Of a DNA stretch of 64,000 nt, positions 56,388 to 64,000 are shown piece by piece; within the stretch, counting starts at the first letter, position 1, and each line of letters starts with the position of its first letter. The notes beneath the pieces were generated by a model. The model saw only the letters and a list, made by a program, of their open reading frames with translations. It had not been told where the DNA came from and did not search any database. The position numbers and the translations under genes are program-made. This DNA is from Streptomyces sp. TP-A0874 (lineage in GTDB: Bacteria; Actinomycetota; Actinomycetes; Streptomycetales; Streptomycetaceae): positions 186,001 to 250,000 of the forward strand of contig NZ_BBZK01000009.1 of assembly GCF_001748085.1 (NCBI RefSeq). The letters are read 5' to 3'.

Positions 56388-57438
56388 GGATCGTCTCCTT
56401 CCAGAAGTGGCAGGCGCTGGTGCGGCCCTCGAGCACGCCGCCGTCCGCCTCGGTGACCTGGTGCAGCTCGGGGAGGTCGGTGCGGCAGACGTCCTGCGCC
56501 TTGGGGCAGCGCGGGCTGAACGGGCAGCCGGCGGGGATGCGGGTCAGGTTGGGCGGCAGACCCTTGATCGCGTAGAGCTCCTGCCCCTTCTGGTCGAGGC
56601 GGGGGATGGAGTCCAGCAGACCCCGGGTGTACGGATGCGCCGGCCGCCGGTACAGCTCCCCCACCGGAGCGGTCTCCACGATCCGCCCCGCGTACATCAC
56701 CGCGATCTTGTCCGCCACATCCGCCACCACACCCAGATCGTGGGTGATCAGGATCAGCCCCATGTTGTACTCACGCTGAAGCTCCGCCAGCAGATCCATC
56801 ACCTGGGCCTGCACCGTCACATCCAGCGCCGTCGTCGGCTCGTCCGCGATGATCAGATCCGGCTCCAAAGCCAACGCCATCGCGATCATGATCCGCTGAC
56901 GCATACCACCCGAGAACTGATGCGGATAATCCCCCACCCGCTGCCTCGCCGCCGGAATCCGCACCCGATCCATCAACTCCACCGCCTTCGCGGTGGCAGC
57001 CTTCTTCGACAGCCCCTGATGCACCCGGAACATCTCACCCAGCTGATAACCCACCGTCAGCACCGGGTTCAACGCCGACAACGCGTCCTGGAAGATCATC
57101 GCGATCTTCCGACCACGAATCCGACGCCGCTCCTCATTCGACAGCGTCAGCATGTCCCGCCCCCGGAAGAGGATCTCCCCCTTCGGGATCCTGCCCGGCG
57201 GCATGTCGAGGATGCCCATGATCGCCTGGGCCGTCACGGACTTGCCGGACCCCGACTCACCGAGCACGGCGAGGGTCTCCCCGGCCGCCACCTCGTAGTT
57301 GACGCCGTTGACCGCGTTCACCACGCCGTCCCTGGTCGCGAACTCCACGTGCAGGTCGCGGACCTGCAGCAGCGGCTGGCCGCTGTCGTCCCCGCCCCGC
57401 GCGACCGGGGCGTTCTCCGTCTTGTCGATGATGGTCAC
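56380..57438 (-). CDS. Oligopeptide ABC ATPase, OppD type (copy 2)
   Basis: A 352-residue OppD-type ATPase. Walker A GESGSGKS is at 60-67, the Q-loop is MIFQDALSALNPVLTV, the signature is FSGGMRQRIMIAMA, and Walker B is LIIADEPTTALDV. The C-terminus CPFSPRCPKAQDVC carries the family Cys set. The start is GTG 57438 with GGGAGG 5 nt upstream, 11 nt after the DppC stop. The block 56607-57173 matches copy 1 almost perfectly. A longer open frame continues upstream into the permease but is not a real fusion. Confidence 0.88.
   Translation of the reverse strand: MTIIDKTENAPVARGGDDSGQPLLQVRDLHVEFATRDGVVNAVNGVNYEVAAGETLAVLGESGSGKSVTAQAIMGILDMPPGRIPKGEILFRGRDMLTLSNEERRRIRGRKIAMIFQDALSALNPVLTVGYQLGEMFRVHQGLSKKAATAKAVELMDRVRIPAARQRVGDYPHQFSGGMRQRIMIAMALALEPDLIIADEPTTALDVTVQAQVMDLLAELQREYNMGLILITHDLGVVADVADKIAVMYAGRIVETAPVGELYRRPAHPYTRGLLDSIPRLDQKGQELYAIKGLPPNLTRIPAGCPFSPRCPKAQDVCRTDLPELHQVTEADGGVLEGRTSACHFWKETIHG
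56607..57173. repeat. 567-bp duplicate block in OppD (copy 2)
   Basis: The partner of 49621-50187, with one visible difference. It ends at the variable region before Walker A. Confidence 0.85.
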
Positions 57439-57449
57439 GTACGCCTCCC

Positions 57450-58445
57450 TCAGCGCAGCTTGGGGTCGAGGGCGTTGCGGACCGCATCGCCGAGCATGAT
57501 GAAGGCAAGGATGGTGAAGCTCAGCATCAGCGAGGGGAACAACAGGACGTGCGGGGCGACGCGCAGCGCGTCCTTGCCCGAGGAGACGTCGATGCCCCAG
57601 GAGATGGTCGGGTCCGAAAGGCCGATTCCAAGGTACGACAGCGTGGCCTCGGCCGAGATGTAGCCACCGAGGTTGATCATCGCCACCACGATCACCGGGG
57701 CGATCGCGTTCGGCAGGATGTGCCGCGTCAGGATGCGCCGGGTACCGGCTCCCAGCGCCTTGGCGGCCGTCACGTAGTCGGACTGCTTCGTGGTGATCAC
57801 CGAACCGCGCATCACCCGGGTGATGGACGTCCAGCCCAGGAAGGCGAGCGCCGCCACCACCACCCAGACCTGGCGCTTCTCGAAGGTGGTGAGCACCACC
57901 ATCGCGCCGAGCAGGAAGGGGATGCCGAAGAAGATGTCGGTGACGCGGGAGATGAGGGTGTCGATCCAGCCGCCGAAGTATCCGGCGAGCAGGCCGAAGA
58001 TCGTGCCGGTGACGAGCACGATGGCCGTCACCGTGACACCCACGATCACCGAGGCGCGGGTGCCGTAGATGATCCGGGTGTAGATGCTGCGGCCCTGGCC
58101 GTCGTAGCCCAGCCACTCGGGCGAGAACCAGTGGGAGAACTGCGGCCCCTGGAGGAAGTGGTTCTGCAGGTCGCCGTCGCGCGGGTTGACGCTGGTGAAC
58201 ATCCCCGGGAAGGCGACGATCACCAGCAGGAACAGGATCAGCGCGGCGGAGACCAGGAACATCGGGTTGCGCCGCAGGTCGTGCCAGGCGTCGCTCCACA
58301 GGCTGCGCGGTTTGCCGGGCGCCGGACCGGACTCCAGCTGCTTCTCCGGCGCGGGCGCCGGCCCCGTGCTGGCGGCCGGCTCGGTCGTCGCGAGGGCACC
58401 GCCGGAGGCGGCCGCGGTGCTACGCGGTTCGGAGAGCTCAGGCAT
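57450..58445 (-). CDS. Oligopeptide ABC permease, DppC type (copy 2)
   Basis: A 331-residue OppC-type permease. The N-terminal 60 residues are Ala/Pro/Ser-rich. The first helix is NPMFLVSAALILFLLVIVAFPGMF, the extracellular loop is EWLGYDGQGRSIYTRIIYGTRASVIVG, and the ATPase-contact loop is KQSDYVTAAKALGAGTRRILTRHILPNAI. The start ATG 58445 overlaps the DppB stop by 8 nt. It is moderately similar to copy 1 at protein level but with no identical nucleotide block. Confidence 0.88.
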   Translation of the reverse strand: MPELSEPRSTAAASGGALATTEPAASTGPAPAPEKQLESGPAPGKPRSLWSDAWHDLRRNPMFLVSAALILFLLVIVAFPGMFTSVNPRDGDLQNHFLQGPQFSHWFSPEWLGYDGQGRSIYTRIIYGTRASVIVGVTVTAIVLVTGTIFGLLAGYFGGWIDTLISRVTDIFFGIPFLLGAMVVLTTFEKRQVWVVVAALAFLGWTSITRVMRGSVITTKQSDYVTAAKALGAGTRRILTRHILPNAIAPVIVVAMINLGGYISAEATLSYLGIGLSDPTISWGIDVSSGKDALRVAPHVLLFPSLMLSFTILAFIMLGDAVRNALDPKLR

Positions 58446-59367
58446 AGCGAATCCTCGGGTCCAATACGGCGTACAGCAGGTCGACGATGAGGTTGACGAC
58501 GAGGTAGATCAGGACGATCAGGGTGACGATGCCGACCACGGTCGACCCCTCACGTCGCTGGAGCGCCTCGAAGATCTCCCGGCCGATGCCCTGCACGTTG
58601 AAGATGCCCTCGGTGACGACGGCGCCGGCCATGAGGTTGCCGATGTCCACGCCGAGGAAGGTGACCACCGGGATCAGGGAGTTGCGCATCAGGTGCATCG
58701 AGATGATGCGGCGCCTCGGCAGACCCTTGGCCACGGCGGTGCGCATGTAGTCGGCCCGCATGTTCTCCGCGATCGAGGTCCGGGTGAGCCGGGCGACGTA
58801 CGCCAGGGAGAGCGCGGCCAGCACGATGGCCGGCATCAGCAGCTGCCCGATGTTCATGGAGTCCTGGACGGTCGGGGTGATCCACCCCAACTGGTTCGCG
58901 AAGATCCACTGGAACAGGTAGCCGAGCACGAACGACGGCACCGAGATGAACAGCAGCGTCAGGAGGAGGACGACGGTGTCCGTCTTGCGGCCCGCCCGCA
59001 GGCCGGCGACGAGGCCGAGGCCGATGCCCATGACCACCGTGAAGCCGAACGCCAGCACGGTGAGCCGGATGGTCACCGGGAGGGCCTGCGAGATCACTTC
59101 CGCGACCGGCCGTTGGCTCGCGATCTGCTGGCCGAAGTCACCGTGCAGCAGACCCACGAGATAGTCGAAATACTGCACGAAAATGGGCTTGTCGAGCCCC
59201 AGTTCCCCTCTGATCTTGGCGATCTGGGCGGGGTCGATGGTCTGTTCCCCCCAGAGTGCGCGCACGGGGTCGCCGGGCAGCACGTACATCATGAGAAAGA
59301 CCATCAGCGTGGTCCCGATGAACACCGGGATCATCTGGAGCAGTCGCCGAGCGACATATCGCCCCAT
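58438..59367 (-). CDS. Oligopeptide ABC permease, DppB type (copy 2)
   Basis: A 309-residue OppB-type permease starting GRYVARRLLQMIPVFIGTTLMVFLMMYVLPGDP. The loop RALWGEQTIDPAQIAKIRGELGLDKP is the usual DppB pattern, and the ATPase-contact loop NMRADYMRTAVAKGLPRRRIISMHLMRNSLIPV is intact. The start ATG 59367 has GGAGG 4 nt upstream; a longer frame exists but lacks a ribosome site. A 137-bp gap with a strong hairpin (59445-59490) separates it from the binding-protein gene. Confidence 0.9.
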   Translation of the reverse strand: MGRYVARRLLQMIPVFIGTTLMVFLMMYVLPGDPVRALWGEQTIDPAQIAKIRGELGLDKPIFVQYFDYLVGLLHGDFGQQIASQRPVAEVISQALPVTIRLTVLAFGFTVVMGIGLGLVAGLRAGRKTDTVVLLLTLLFISVPSFVLGYLFQWIFANQLGWITPTVQDSMNIGQLLMPAIVLAALSLAYVARLTRTSIAENMRADYMRTAVAKGLPRRRIISMHLMRNSLIPVVTFLGVDIGNLMAGAVVTEGIFNVQGIGREIFEALQRREGSTVVGIVTLIVLIYLVVNLIVDLLYAVLDPRIRYA

Positions 59368-59444
59368 CGTTCCTCCATGTCGGTCGCAGCCAGGGACCGA
59401 CGGGCCGGCCCCCGGGTCCGGAGGTGGCCCGTCAGCCCCCACTG

Positions 59445-59490
59445 GCGCACGGGTGCGGACGGCCGATTCGGCTCAGCCGCACCCGTGCGC
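59445..59490 (-). terminator. Intra-operon hairpin after binding protein
   Basis: Perfect 14-bp arms 59445-59458 and 59477-59490, with an inner GCCGA/TCGGC stem, lie 15 nt beyond the stop of the binding protein and before the DppB permease. It resembles the bldKB-bldKC hairpin in position. Confidence 0.65.
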
Positions 59491-59504
59491 TGTCTGCTCG
59501 GTGA

Positions 59505-61127
59505 TTACTTGGTGATCTCGATGTCCGTGTAGACCGGGTCGCCCTGGAAGTTGATCCCGAAGTTCTTCACGTTCTCGCCGATCCCGGAGTTCGTCTTGTA
59601 GTACCACAGCGGGATCGCGGGCATCTTCTCGACCATGGCCTTCTCCGCCTCCTGGTACGCCTTCACCGCGGCGTCCAGGTCCGTGGCGTTGTCGCCCTGC
59701 TTGAAGAGGTCGTCGATCTCCTTGTCGGCGAAGCCGCTGGTGTTGCCGGCGGCCTTGGAGCCGTACAGGTCACGCATGAAGTTGATGTTCAGCGGGTAGT
59801 CGGCGACCCAGCCACCGCGGTACATCGACTTGACCTTGTTGGCGTCGCGGGTGTCCAGGTCGGTCTGGAAGTCCGGCTTCGCGTCACCGACGCAGTCGAC
59901 ACCGGTGGCCTTGCGGATGCTGTTGCAGACCGCGTCGACCCACTCCTTGTGGCCGCCGTCGCTGTTGTACTGGATCATGATCTTGTTACCCGGGATGCCG
60001 CCACCCTCCTTGATGAGGGACTTGGCCTTCTTCGGGTCGTAGCTGAAGACGTCGCTGAGGTCCTTCTGCTCACCCTTGACGCCCTCGGCCACGAAGCCGG
60101 AGGCGGGGTCACGGGTCTCGTTCAGCACGGTCTTGGTGATCGTGTCGCGGTCGATCGCCATCGACAGGCCCTGGAGGACCTTGGGGTCGATGTCCTTGAA
60201 CGTGTCGCTGTAGAAGGCCGGGACGATCGACTGCACCGCGGCGTAGGGCTGGTCGATGGAGCGGTCGCCCAGGTCGGCCTGGCGCTTGGGCAGGTCCTTC
60301 GGGCCGATCTGCCGGATGATGTCCAGGTTGCCGGAGAGCAGGTCCTGGTAGGCGGCCTCGACCGTGCCGTAGTTCTTGAAGACGACACCGCCGTTCTTCG
60401 GCTTGTCGTCACCCTTGTAGTCGTCGAAGGCGACGACCTCGATCTGCTTCTTGTGGGTCCACGACTTGAACTTGTACGGACCGTTGCCGACCGGCTTCTC
60501 ACCGGCGGCCTTCGGGTCCTCGTAGAAGCTCTCGGGCAGCGGCGACCACACGTCGTAGCCCAGCTTGTAGTCGAAGTACGGGATCGAGTCGGAGAGCTCG
60601 ATGGTGAAGGTCATGTCGTCGACGACCTTCAGGCCCTCCATGGCGTCCTTGGTGGGCTTGCCCTTCTCCGGGTGGACGTCGTCGAAGCCCTTGATGTCGG
60701 AGAACCAGTAGCTGTTCGTCTGGTTGTTGTCGATGTTGGCAGCCCAGTTCCACGCCTTGACGTAGGACTCGGCGGTCACCGGGGTGCCGTCGTGGAACTT
60801 CCAGCCGTCCTTGAGCTTGACCGTCCAGGTCTTGCTGTCGTCGCTGGTCACCGACTCGGCGTTGGCCATCACGACGTCGCCGTTGTCGTCGAAGCCGACG
60901 AGCGGGGTGAACAGCGCCTGTATGACCTGCGAGCCGTTGGACTCCTTGGCGTTGGCGGGCTGCAGCGGGTTCTGCGGCTCACCGACGTCCACGGACACCG
61001 ACGCCTTGGGGTCGACCTTGCCGCTCGCACCGTCGCTCTTCTTGTCCCCGCCACCACCGCAGGCGGTCGCGGCCATGGCCACGACGATCGCGCTGACGAC
61101 CCACTTCGCGCTTCTGGCACCGCGCAT
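59505..61127 (-). CDS. Peptide-binding lipoprotein (SBP family 5)
   Basis: A 540-residue lipoprotein. The signal peptide ends in AATAC with Cys23, followed by a Gly/Lys/Asp linker. Domain markers are SVDVGEPQNPLQPANAKESNGSQVIQALFTPLVGF, TWTVKLKDGWKFHDGTPVTAESYVKAWNWAA and GPYKFKSWTHKKQIEVVAFDDYKGD. It starts at ATG 61127 with GGAGG upstream (the sequence TGAGGAGGCACACTC). It is first in the reverse operon and probably more strongly expressed than the permeases because of the hairpin that follows. Its ligand is unknown; peptides are the family substrate. Confidence 0.9.
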   Translation of the reverse strand: MRGARSAKWVVSAIVVAMAATACGGGGDKKSDGASGKVDPKASVSVDVGEPQNPLQPANAKESNGSQVIQALFTPLVGFDDNGDVVMANAESVTSDDSKTWTVKLKDGWKFHDGTPVTAESYVKAWNWAANIDNNQTNSYWFSDIKGFDDVHPEKGKPTKDAMEGLKVVDDMTFTIELSDSIPYFDYKLGYDVWSPLPESFYEDPKAAGEKPVGNGPYKFKSWTHKKQIEVVAFDDYKGDDKPKNGGVVFKNYGTVEAAYQDLLSGNLDIIRQIGPKDLPKRQADLGDRSIDQPYAAVQSIVPAFYSDTFKDIDPKVLQGLSMAIDRDTITKTVLNETRDPASGFVAEGVKGEQKDLSDVFSYDPKKAKSLIKEGGGIPGNKIMIQYNSDGGHKEWVDAVCNSIRKATGVDCVGDAKPDFQTDLDTRDANKVKSMYRGGWVADYPLNINFMRDLYGSKAAGNTSGFADKEIDDLFKQGDNATDLDAAVKAYQEAEKAMVEKMPAIPLWYYKTNSGIGENVKNFGINFQGDPVYTDIEITK

Positions 61128-61697
61128 GAGTGTGCCTCCTCAGGAGTCCTTAGTCATTACCTGGAAGGGCGCCAGTTGCGCGCTGACACCCCTGACAGCA
61201 ACGGCCGGCCCCCAGTGCTCGAGAGTCGGCGCCCCACAGCGCGTGACCCATAGACCGAGCTCAATGGACCCCACTATCGGTCAAGTTCGCCCAGTAAAAC
61301 CACACGTAAGGGATCTCGGTTTGGTCACATCAACCGCGCCCCGCATGTCGAAATCTGGACATATCAAGCCCATACAGACAGGCGCGAAACGGACTGTTGT
61401 GACCACTTCCGGAGAAGAGGCACCGCTATCCGGACAGTCAACAGAGAAAACCGTTTGACCGCCGAAGCTCCCGCATGAGTCAGCACCGCACCCTCCGGCG
61501 ACCCGACGGACAGCGGCCGCTCGCACACTGCTTCGCGAGTGGCCGTGACTGCCGCCGGACACCTCACCGGAGGTTCCGGTCCAGCTCCCGGTAACCGGCC
61601 GGGCCGTTCCCCGACGTCCCGGGCCGAGAAGGAGTCTACGCGCATTGCGCGAGGATCGGGAGGGCGGGCCCGGACAAGCCGGGGCCCGCCCTCCGGA
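61128..61697. other. Intergenic region between typA and the peptide operon
   Basis: 570 bp, less GC-rich than its flanks (about 61270-61460 is the most AT-rich of the window), probably the promoter region of the reverse peptide operon. TTGACC on the minus strand near 61283 fits a -35, but no well-spaced -10 was confirmed. No gene is visible. Confidence 0.45.
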
Positions 61698-63566
61698 CTA
61701 CTGCCGCTTGGCTCGGGAGGCCGCCCGGCCCCGCTCCTTCTGGTCCAGCACGACCTTGCGGATCCGCACCGTCTCCGGAGTCACCTCGACGCACTCGTCT
61801 TCCCGGCAGAACTCCAGCGCCTGCTCCAGGGAGAGCTTCCGCGGCGGCACCAGGTTCTCGGTGACGTCGGCGGCCGCCGCACGCATGTTGGTGAGCTTCT
61901 TCTCCTTGGTGATGTTGACGTCCATGTCGTCGCTGCGGGAGTTCTCGCCGATGATCATGCCCTCGTAGACCTCGGTCCCCGGCTCGACGAAGATCACACC
62001 GCGCTCCTGCAGGTTGATCATGGCGAACGGTGTCGCCACCCCGGCCCGGTCGGCCACCAGCGAGCCGTTGTTGCGGGTGCGCAGCTCACCGTGCCAGGGC
62101 TCGTGGCCCTCGGAGATGCTGTGCGCGATCCCGGTGCCCCGGGTGTCGGTGAGGAACTCGGTACGGAAACCGATCAGCCCGCGGGAGGGCACCAGGAACT
62201 CCATCCGCACCCAGCCAGAGCCGTGGTTGGTCATGGTCTCCATCCGCCCCTTGCGGGAGGCCAGCAGCTGGGTGATGGCGCCCAGGTGCTCCTCGGGGGC
62301 GTCGATGGTCATGCGCTCCACCGGCTCGTGGAGCTTGCCGTCGACCGTCCGGGTGACCACCTCCGGCTTGCCGACCGTCAGCTCGAAGCCCTCCCGGCGC
62401 ATGGTCTCCACCAGGATCGCCAGCGCCAGCTCGCCCCGGCCCTGCACCTCCCAGGCGTCCGGCCGCTCGGTGGGGAGCACCCGGAGCGAGACGTTGCCGA
62501 TCAGCTCCCGGTCGAGGCGCTCCTTGACCATCCGGGCGGTGACCTTGTGGCCCTTGCCGCCCTTCCCGACCAGCGGGGAGGTGTTGGTGCCGATCGTCAT
62601 GGAGATGGCCGGCTCGTCGACGGTGATCAGCGGCAGCGCGATCGGGTTCTCCGGGTCGGCGAGCGTCTCGCCGATCATGATGTCCGGGATGCCGGCGACG
62701 GCGCAGATGTCACCCGGGCCGGCCACCTCGGCCGACTGCCGGGTGAGCGCCTCGGTCATCAGCAGCTCGGTGATCTTGACGGTCTGCTGGGAGCCGTCCC
62801 GCTTGATCCAGGCGACCTGCTGGCCCTTCCTCAGGTGGCCCTGCTGGACCCGGCAGAGCGCGATCCGGCCCAGGAAGTTGTCCGCGTCCAGGTTGGTGAC
62901 GTGCGCCTGGAGGGGCGCCCGCTCGTCGTACTCCGGCGCAGGGACGGTCTCCAGCAGCGTGGTGAAGAGCGGTTCCAGGTTGGCGCTGTCCTCCGGGACG
63001 GTGCCGTCCGCCGGCTGGGTCAGCGAGGCCACCCCGACGCGCGCGCAGGTGTAGACGATCGGGAACTCGATCTGCTCCTCGGTCGCGTCCAGGTCCAGGA
63101 AGAGGTCGTAGGTCTCGTCGACCACCTCGGCGATCCGGGCGTCCGGCCGGTCGGTCTTGTTGACGCAGAGGACCACCGGCAGCTTCGCCTGGAGCGCCTT
63201 GCGCAGCACGAAACGGGTCTGCGGCAGCGGGCCCTCGGAGGCGTCCACCAGCAGCACCACGGCGTCGACCATCGACAGACCGCGCTCCACCTCGCCGCCG
63301 AAGTCGGCGTGGCCCGGGGTGTCGATGATGTTGATGGTGACCGGGTCGCCGCCGTCGGAGGGGTGGTAGGTGACCGCGGTGTTCTTCGCGAGAATGGTGA
63401 TGCCCTTCTCGCGCTCGAGGTCGCCGGAGTCCATCATGCGCTCGTCGAGCTGCTGGTGGGCGGCGAACGAGCCGGCCTGCCGGAGCATGGCGTCGACGAG
63501 GGTCGTCTTGCCGTGGTCGACGTGGGCGACGATGGCTACGTTACGGATGTCATGGCGCGTGGACAT
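61698..63566 (-). CDS. typA: Translational GTPase TypA/BipA
   Basis: A 622-residue ribosome-binding GTPase of the TypA/BipA family, active in stress and ribosome assembly. G1 AHVDHGKTT is at residues 14-22, then MDSGDLEREKGITI (G2), DTPGHADFGGEV (G3), VLCVNKTD (G4) and the G5 region. The EF-G-like domains II and V and the BipA C-terminal domain (PGTEVYEGMIIGENSRSDDMDVNITKEKKLTNMRAAA, about 525-570) follow. The C-terminus is basic. ATG 63566 is the start; no Shine-Dalgarno is clear. It lies downstream of the partial peptide-binding gene. Confidence 0.95.
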   Translation of the reverse strand: MSTRHDIRNVAIVAHVDHGKTTLVDAMLRQAGSFAAHQQLDERMMDSGDLEREKGITILAKNTAVTYHPSDGGDPVTINIIDTPGHADFGGEVERGLSMVDAVVLLVDASEGPLPQTRFVLRKALQAKLPVVLCVNKTDRPDARIAEVVDETYDLFLDLDATEEQIEFPIVYTCARVGVASLTQPADGTVPEDSANLEPLFTTLLETVPAPEYDERAPLQAHVTNLDADNFLGRIALCRVQQGHLRKGQQVAWIKRDGSQQTVKITELLMTEALTRQSAEVAGPGDICAVAGIPDIMIGETLADPENPIALPLITVDEPAISMTIGTNTSPLVGKGGKGHKVTARMVKERLDRELIGNVSLRVLPTERPDAWEVQGRGELALAILVETMRREGFELTVGKPEVVTRTVDGKLHEPVERMTIDAPEEHLGAITQLLASRKGRMETMTNHGSGWVRMEFLVPSRGLIGFRTEFLTDTRGTGIAHSISEGHEPWHGELRTRNNGSLVADRAGVATPFAMINLQERGVIFVEPGTEVYEGMIIGENSRSDDMDVNITKEKKLTNMRAAAADVTENLVPPRKLSLEQALEFCREDECVEVTPETVRIRKVVLDQKERGRAASRAKRQ

Positions 63567-63696
63567 ACTGCGGGGCTACTCCCGATTCGTGAATGACGTC
63601 ACGTACGGTCCGGCACGCGCGCCCGCCGGGCGGATCCGCCTCGGTCCTTCCCATCGTACGGCCGGGAGGGGCGGCCGGTTTCCGGCAGGGGAGGGG

Positions 63697-63718
63697 GCGC
63701 CCCGCTTCCGCGGGGCGC
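63697..63718 (-). terminator. GC-rich tetraloop hairpin
   Basis: GCGCCCCGC (63697-63705) and GCGGGGCGC (63710-63718) around the TTCC loop. It may belong to the typA leader or to the previous terminator. Confidence 0.45.
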
Positions 63719-63812
63719 GGTTGCCGACGGCTGCGCGACGGCGAGCGGGCTCCTGGCGCCACCCGACCCCGCCTCGGGTTGTCACCGGCCGACGACGCAC
63801 CGTGTCACCGCC

Positions 63813-63845
63813 CCTCCTGCGTCCTGGTCCCGAAGCCGCAGGAGG
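63813..63845 (-). terminator. Terminator after the partial binding protein
   Basis: CCTCCTGCG (63813-63821) and CGCAGGAGG (63837-63845) form a perfect stem, 34 nt beyond the stop at 63879. Confidence 0.6.
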
Positions 63846-63878
63846 CCCCTCGCTGATCCCCTCGCCATGGCGCAGTCG

Positions 63879-64000
63879 TTACTTGCGGAAGCCGATGTCC
63901 TGGTAGCGGGGCGTGGCGTAGCCGAAGGCGCCGGCGTTCACCAGGCTCTTCCGCGCCACCACCAACTGCGGCCGCTGGTAGAGGGGGATCGAGCCGGCCA
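63879..64000 (-). CDS. Peptide-binding protein, C-terminal end (partial)
   Basis: The last 39 codons of a gene that continues past the right edge, ending in TAA. The translation AGSIPLYQRPQLVVARK then GYATPRYQDIGFRK is the C-terminal strand pattern of SBP family 5 peptide-binding proteins. It closely resembles the end of the other binding proteins here, with the conserved IPLY-Q box. It would be a fourth peptide-binding protein at this locus. Only the 3' end is visible, so lipobox and ligand cannot be judged. Confidence 0.75.
   Translation of the reverse strand, partial: AGSIPLYQRPQLVVARKSLVNAGAFGYATPRYQDIGFRK

Larger units (their letters stand above)
63567..63878. other. Gap before typA with two hairpins
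   Basis: 312 bp between the partial binding protein and typA. A perfect 9-bp stem with a TTCC loop is at 63697-63718, and a 9-bp stem at 63813-63845. The latter is a probable terminator of the upstream gene. The typA promoter should lie around 63570-63690, but I could not fix it. Confidence 0.55.

Noticed and set aside
56380..58299. A 639-residue fusion of permease and OppD
   Set aside because: The apparent fusion is only an open frame running through the C-terminus of the DppC gene in another frame; GTG 57438 with GGGAGG is the true OppD start.

Overview
This window is chromosomal DNA of a Streptomyces or a close relative. The DNA is very GC-rich, codons end almost always in G or C, and GTG/TTG starts and leaderless promoters are common. 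Actinobacterial families are present throughout: DUF3107, DUF3117, DUF6758, DUF6113, the mycothiol enzyme MshB, a 7Fe ferredoxin and three oligopeptide ABC systems, one of which has the bldK gene order. I see no rRNA, tRNA, CRISPR array, insertion sequence or prophage. It reads as conserved core chromosome, not a mobile island. From memory, the gene order is close to the S. coelicolor SCO5110-SCO5167 region, and 13-29 kb resembles the M. tuberculosis Rv1202-Rv1239 region.

Layout. 0-13 kb: alpha/beta hydrolases, a TetR regulator, small conserved proteins (DUF3107 and others), a ferritin-like protein, a DEAD-box RNA helicase probably starting at CTG, a PHP phosphoesterase, DUF6758, a suppressor-of-fused-like protein and CorA. 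13-23 kb: a cell-envelope stress neighbourhood. A lipoprotein, an MgtE-N/CBS protein, DUF1003 and Mrp precede a reverse-strand run of an ECF sigma factor, its zinc anti-sigma factor, an HtrA protease and TatB. An O-methyltransferase that appears to start at ATT diverges from the sigma gene, and an ECF-type promoter lies between them. 23-32 kb: DUF3117, a crotonase, 3-methyladenine glycosylase, a DivIVA-like protein, a divergent dihydropteroate-synthase homologue, a LOG protein, and the lysine-pathway genes dapE and dapC with fdxA. 32-40.5 kb: an SH3-like small protein, a SirB1-type protein, a degraded ABC exporter fossil, a VanW/YoaR-like membrane protein, DUF6113-mshB, a small membrane protein and an S9 peptidase.

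40.9-61 kb is a peptide-import region. A forward operon with the bldKABCDE order is followed, beyond a hydrolase, by two reverse operons ordered binding protein, permease B, permease C, ATPase D, ATPase F. The two reverse operons share near-identical blocks in their ATPase genes (about 710 and 567 bp). These blocks carry a G/T-ending codon style unlike their surroundings, which points to recent duplication or gene conversion of a donor segment. Strong hairpins follow two of the binding-protein genes inside their operons and probably set the ratio of binding protein to membrane complex. The window ends with typA/bipA and the 3' end of another peptide-binding protein.

Functionally the genes combine housekeeping (lysine/peptidoglycan precursors, mycothiol, Fe-S handling, RNA helicase, BipA), envelope-stress control (sigma/anti-sigma/HtrA/Tat) and oligopeptide uptake, which in Streptomyces is tied to aerial development through bldK. 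Starts were chosen from Shine-Dalgarno spacing or from a TANNNT box 6-7 nt before the start codon. No alignment or database search was run.
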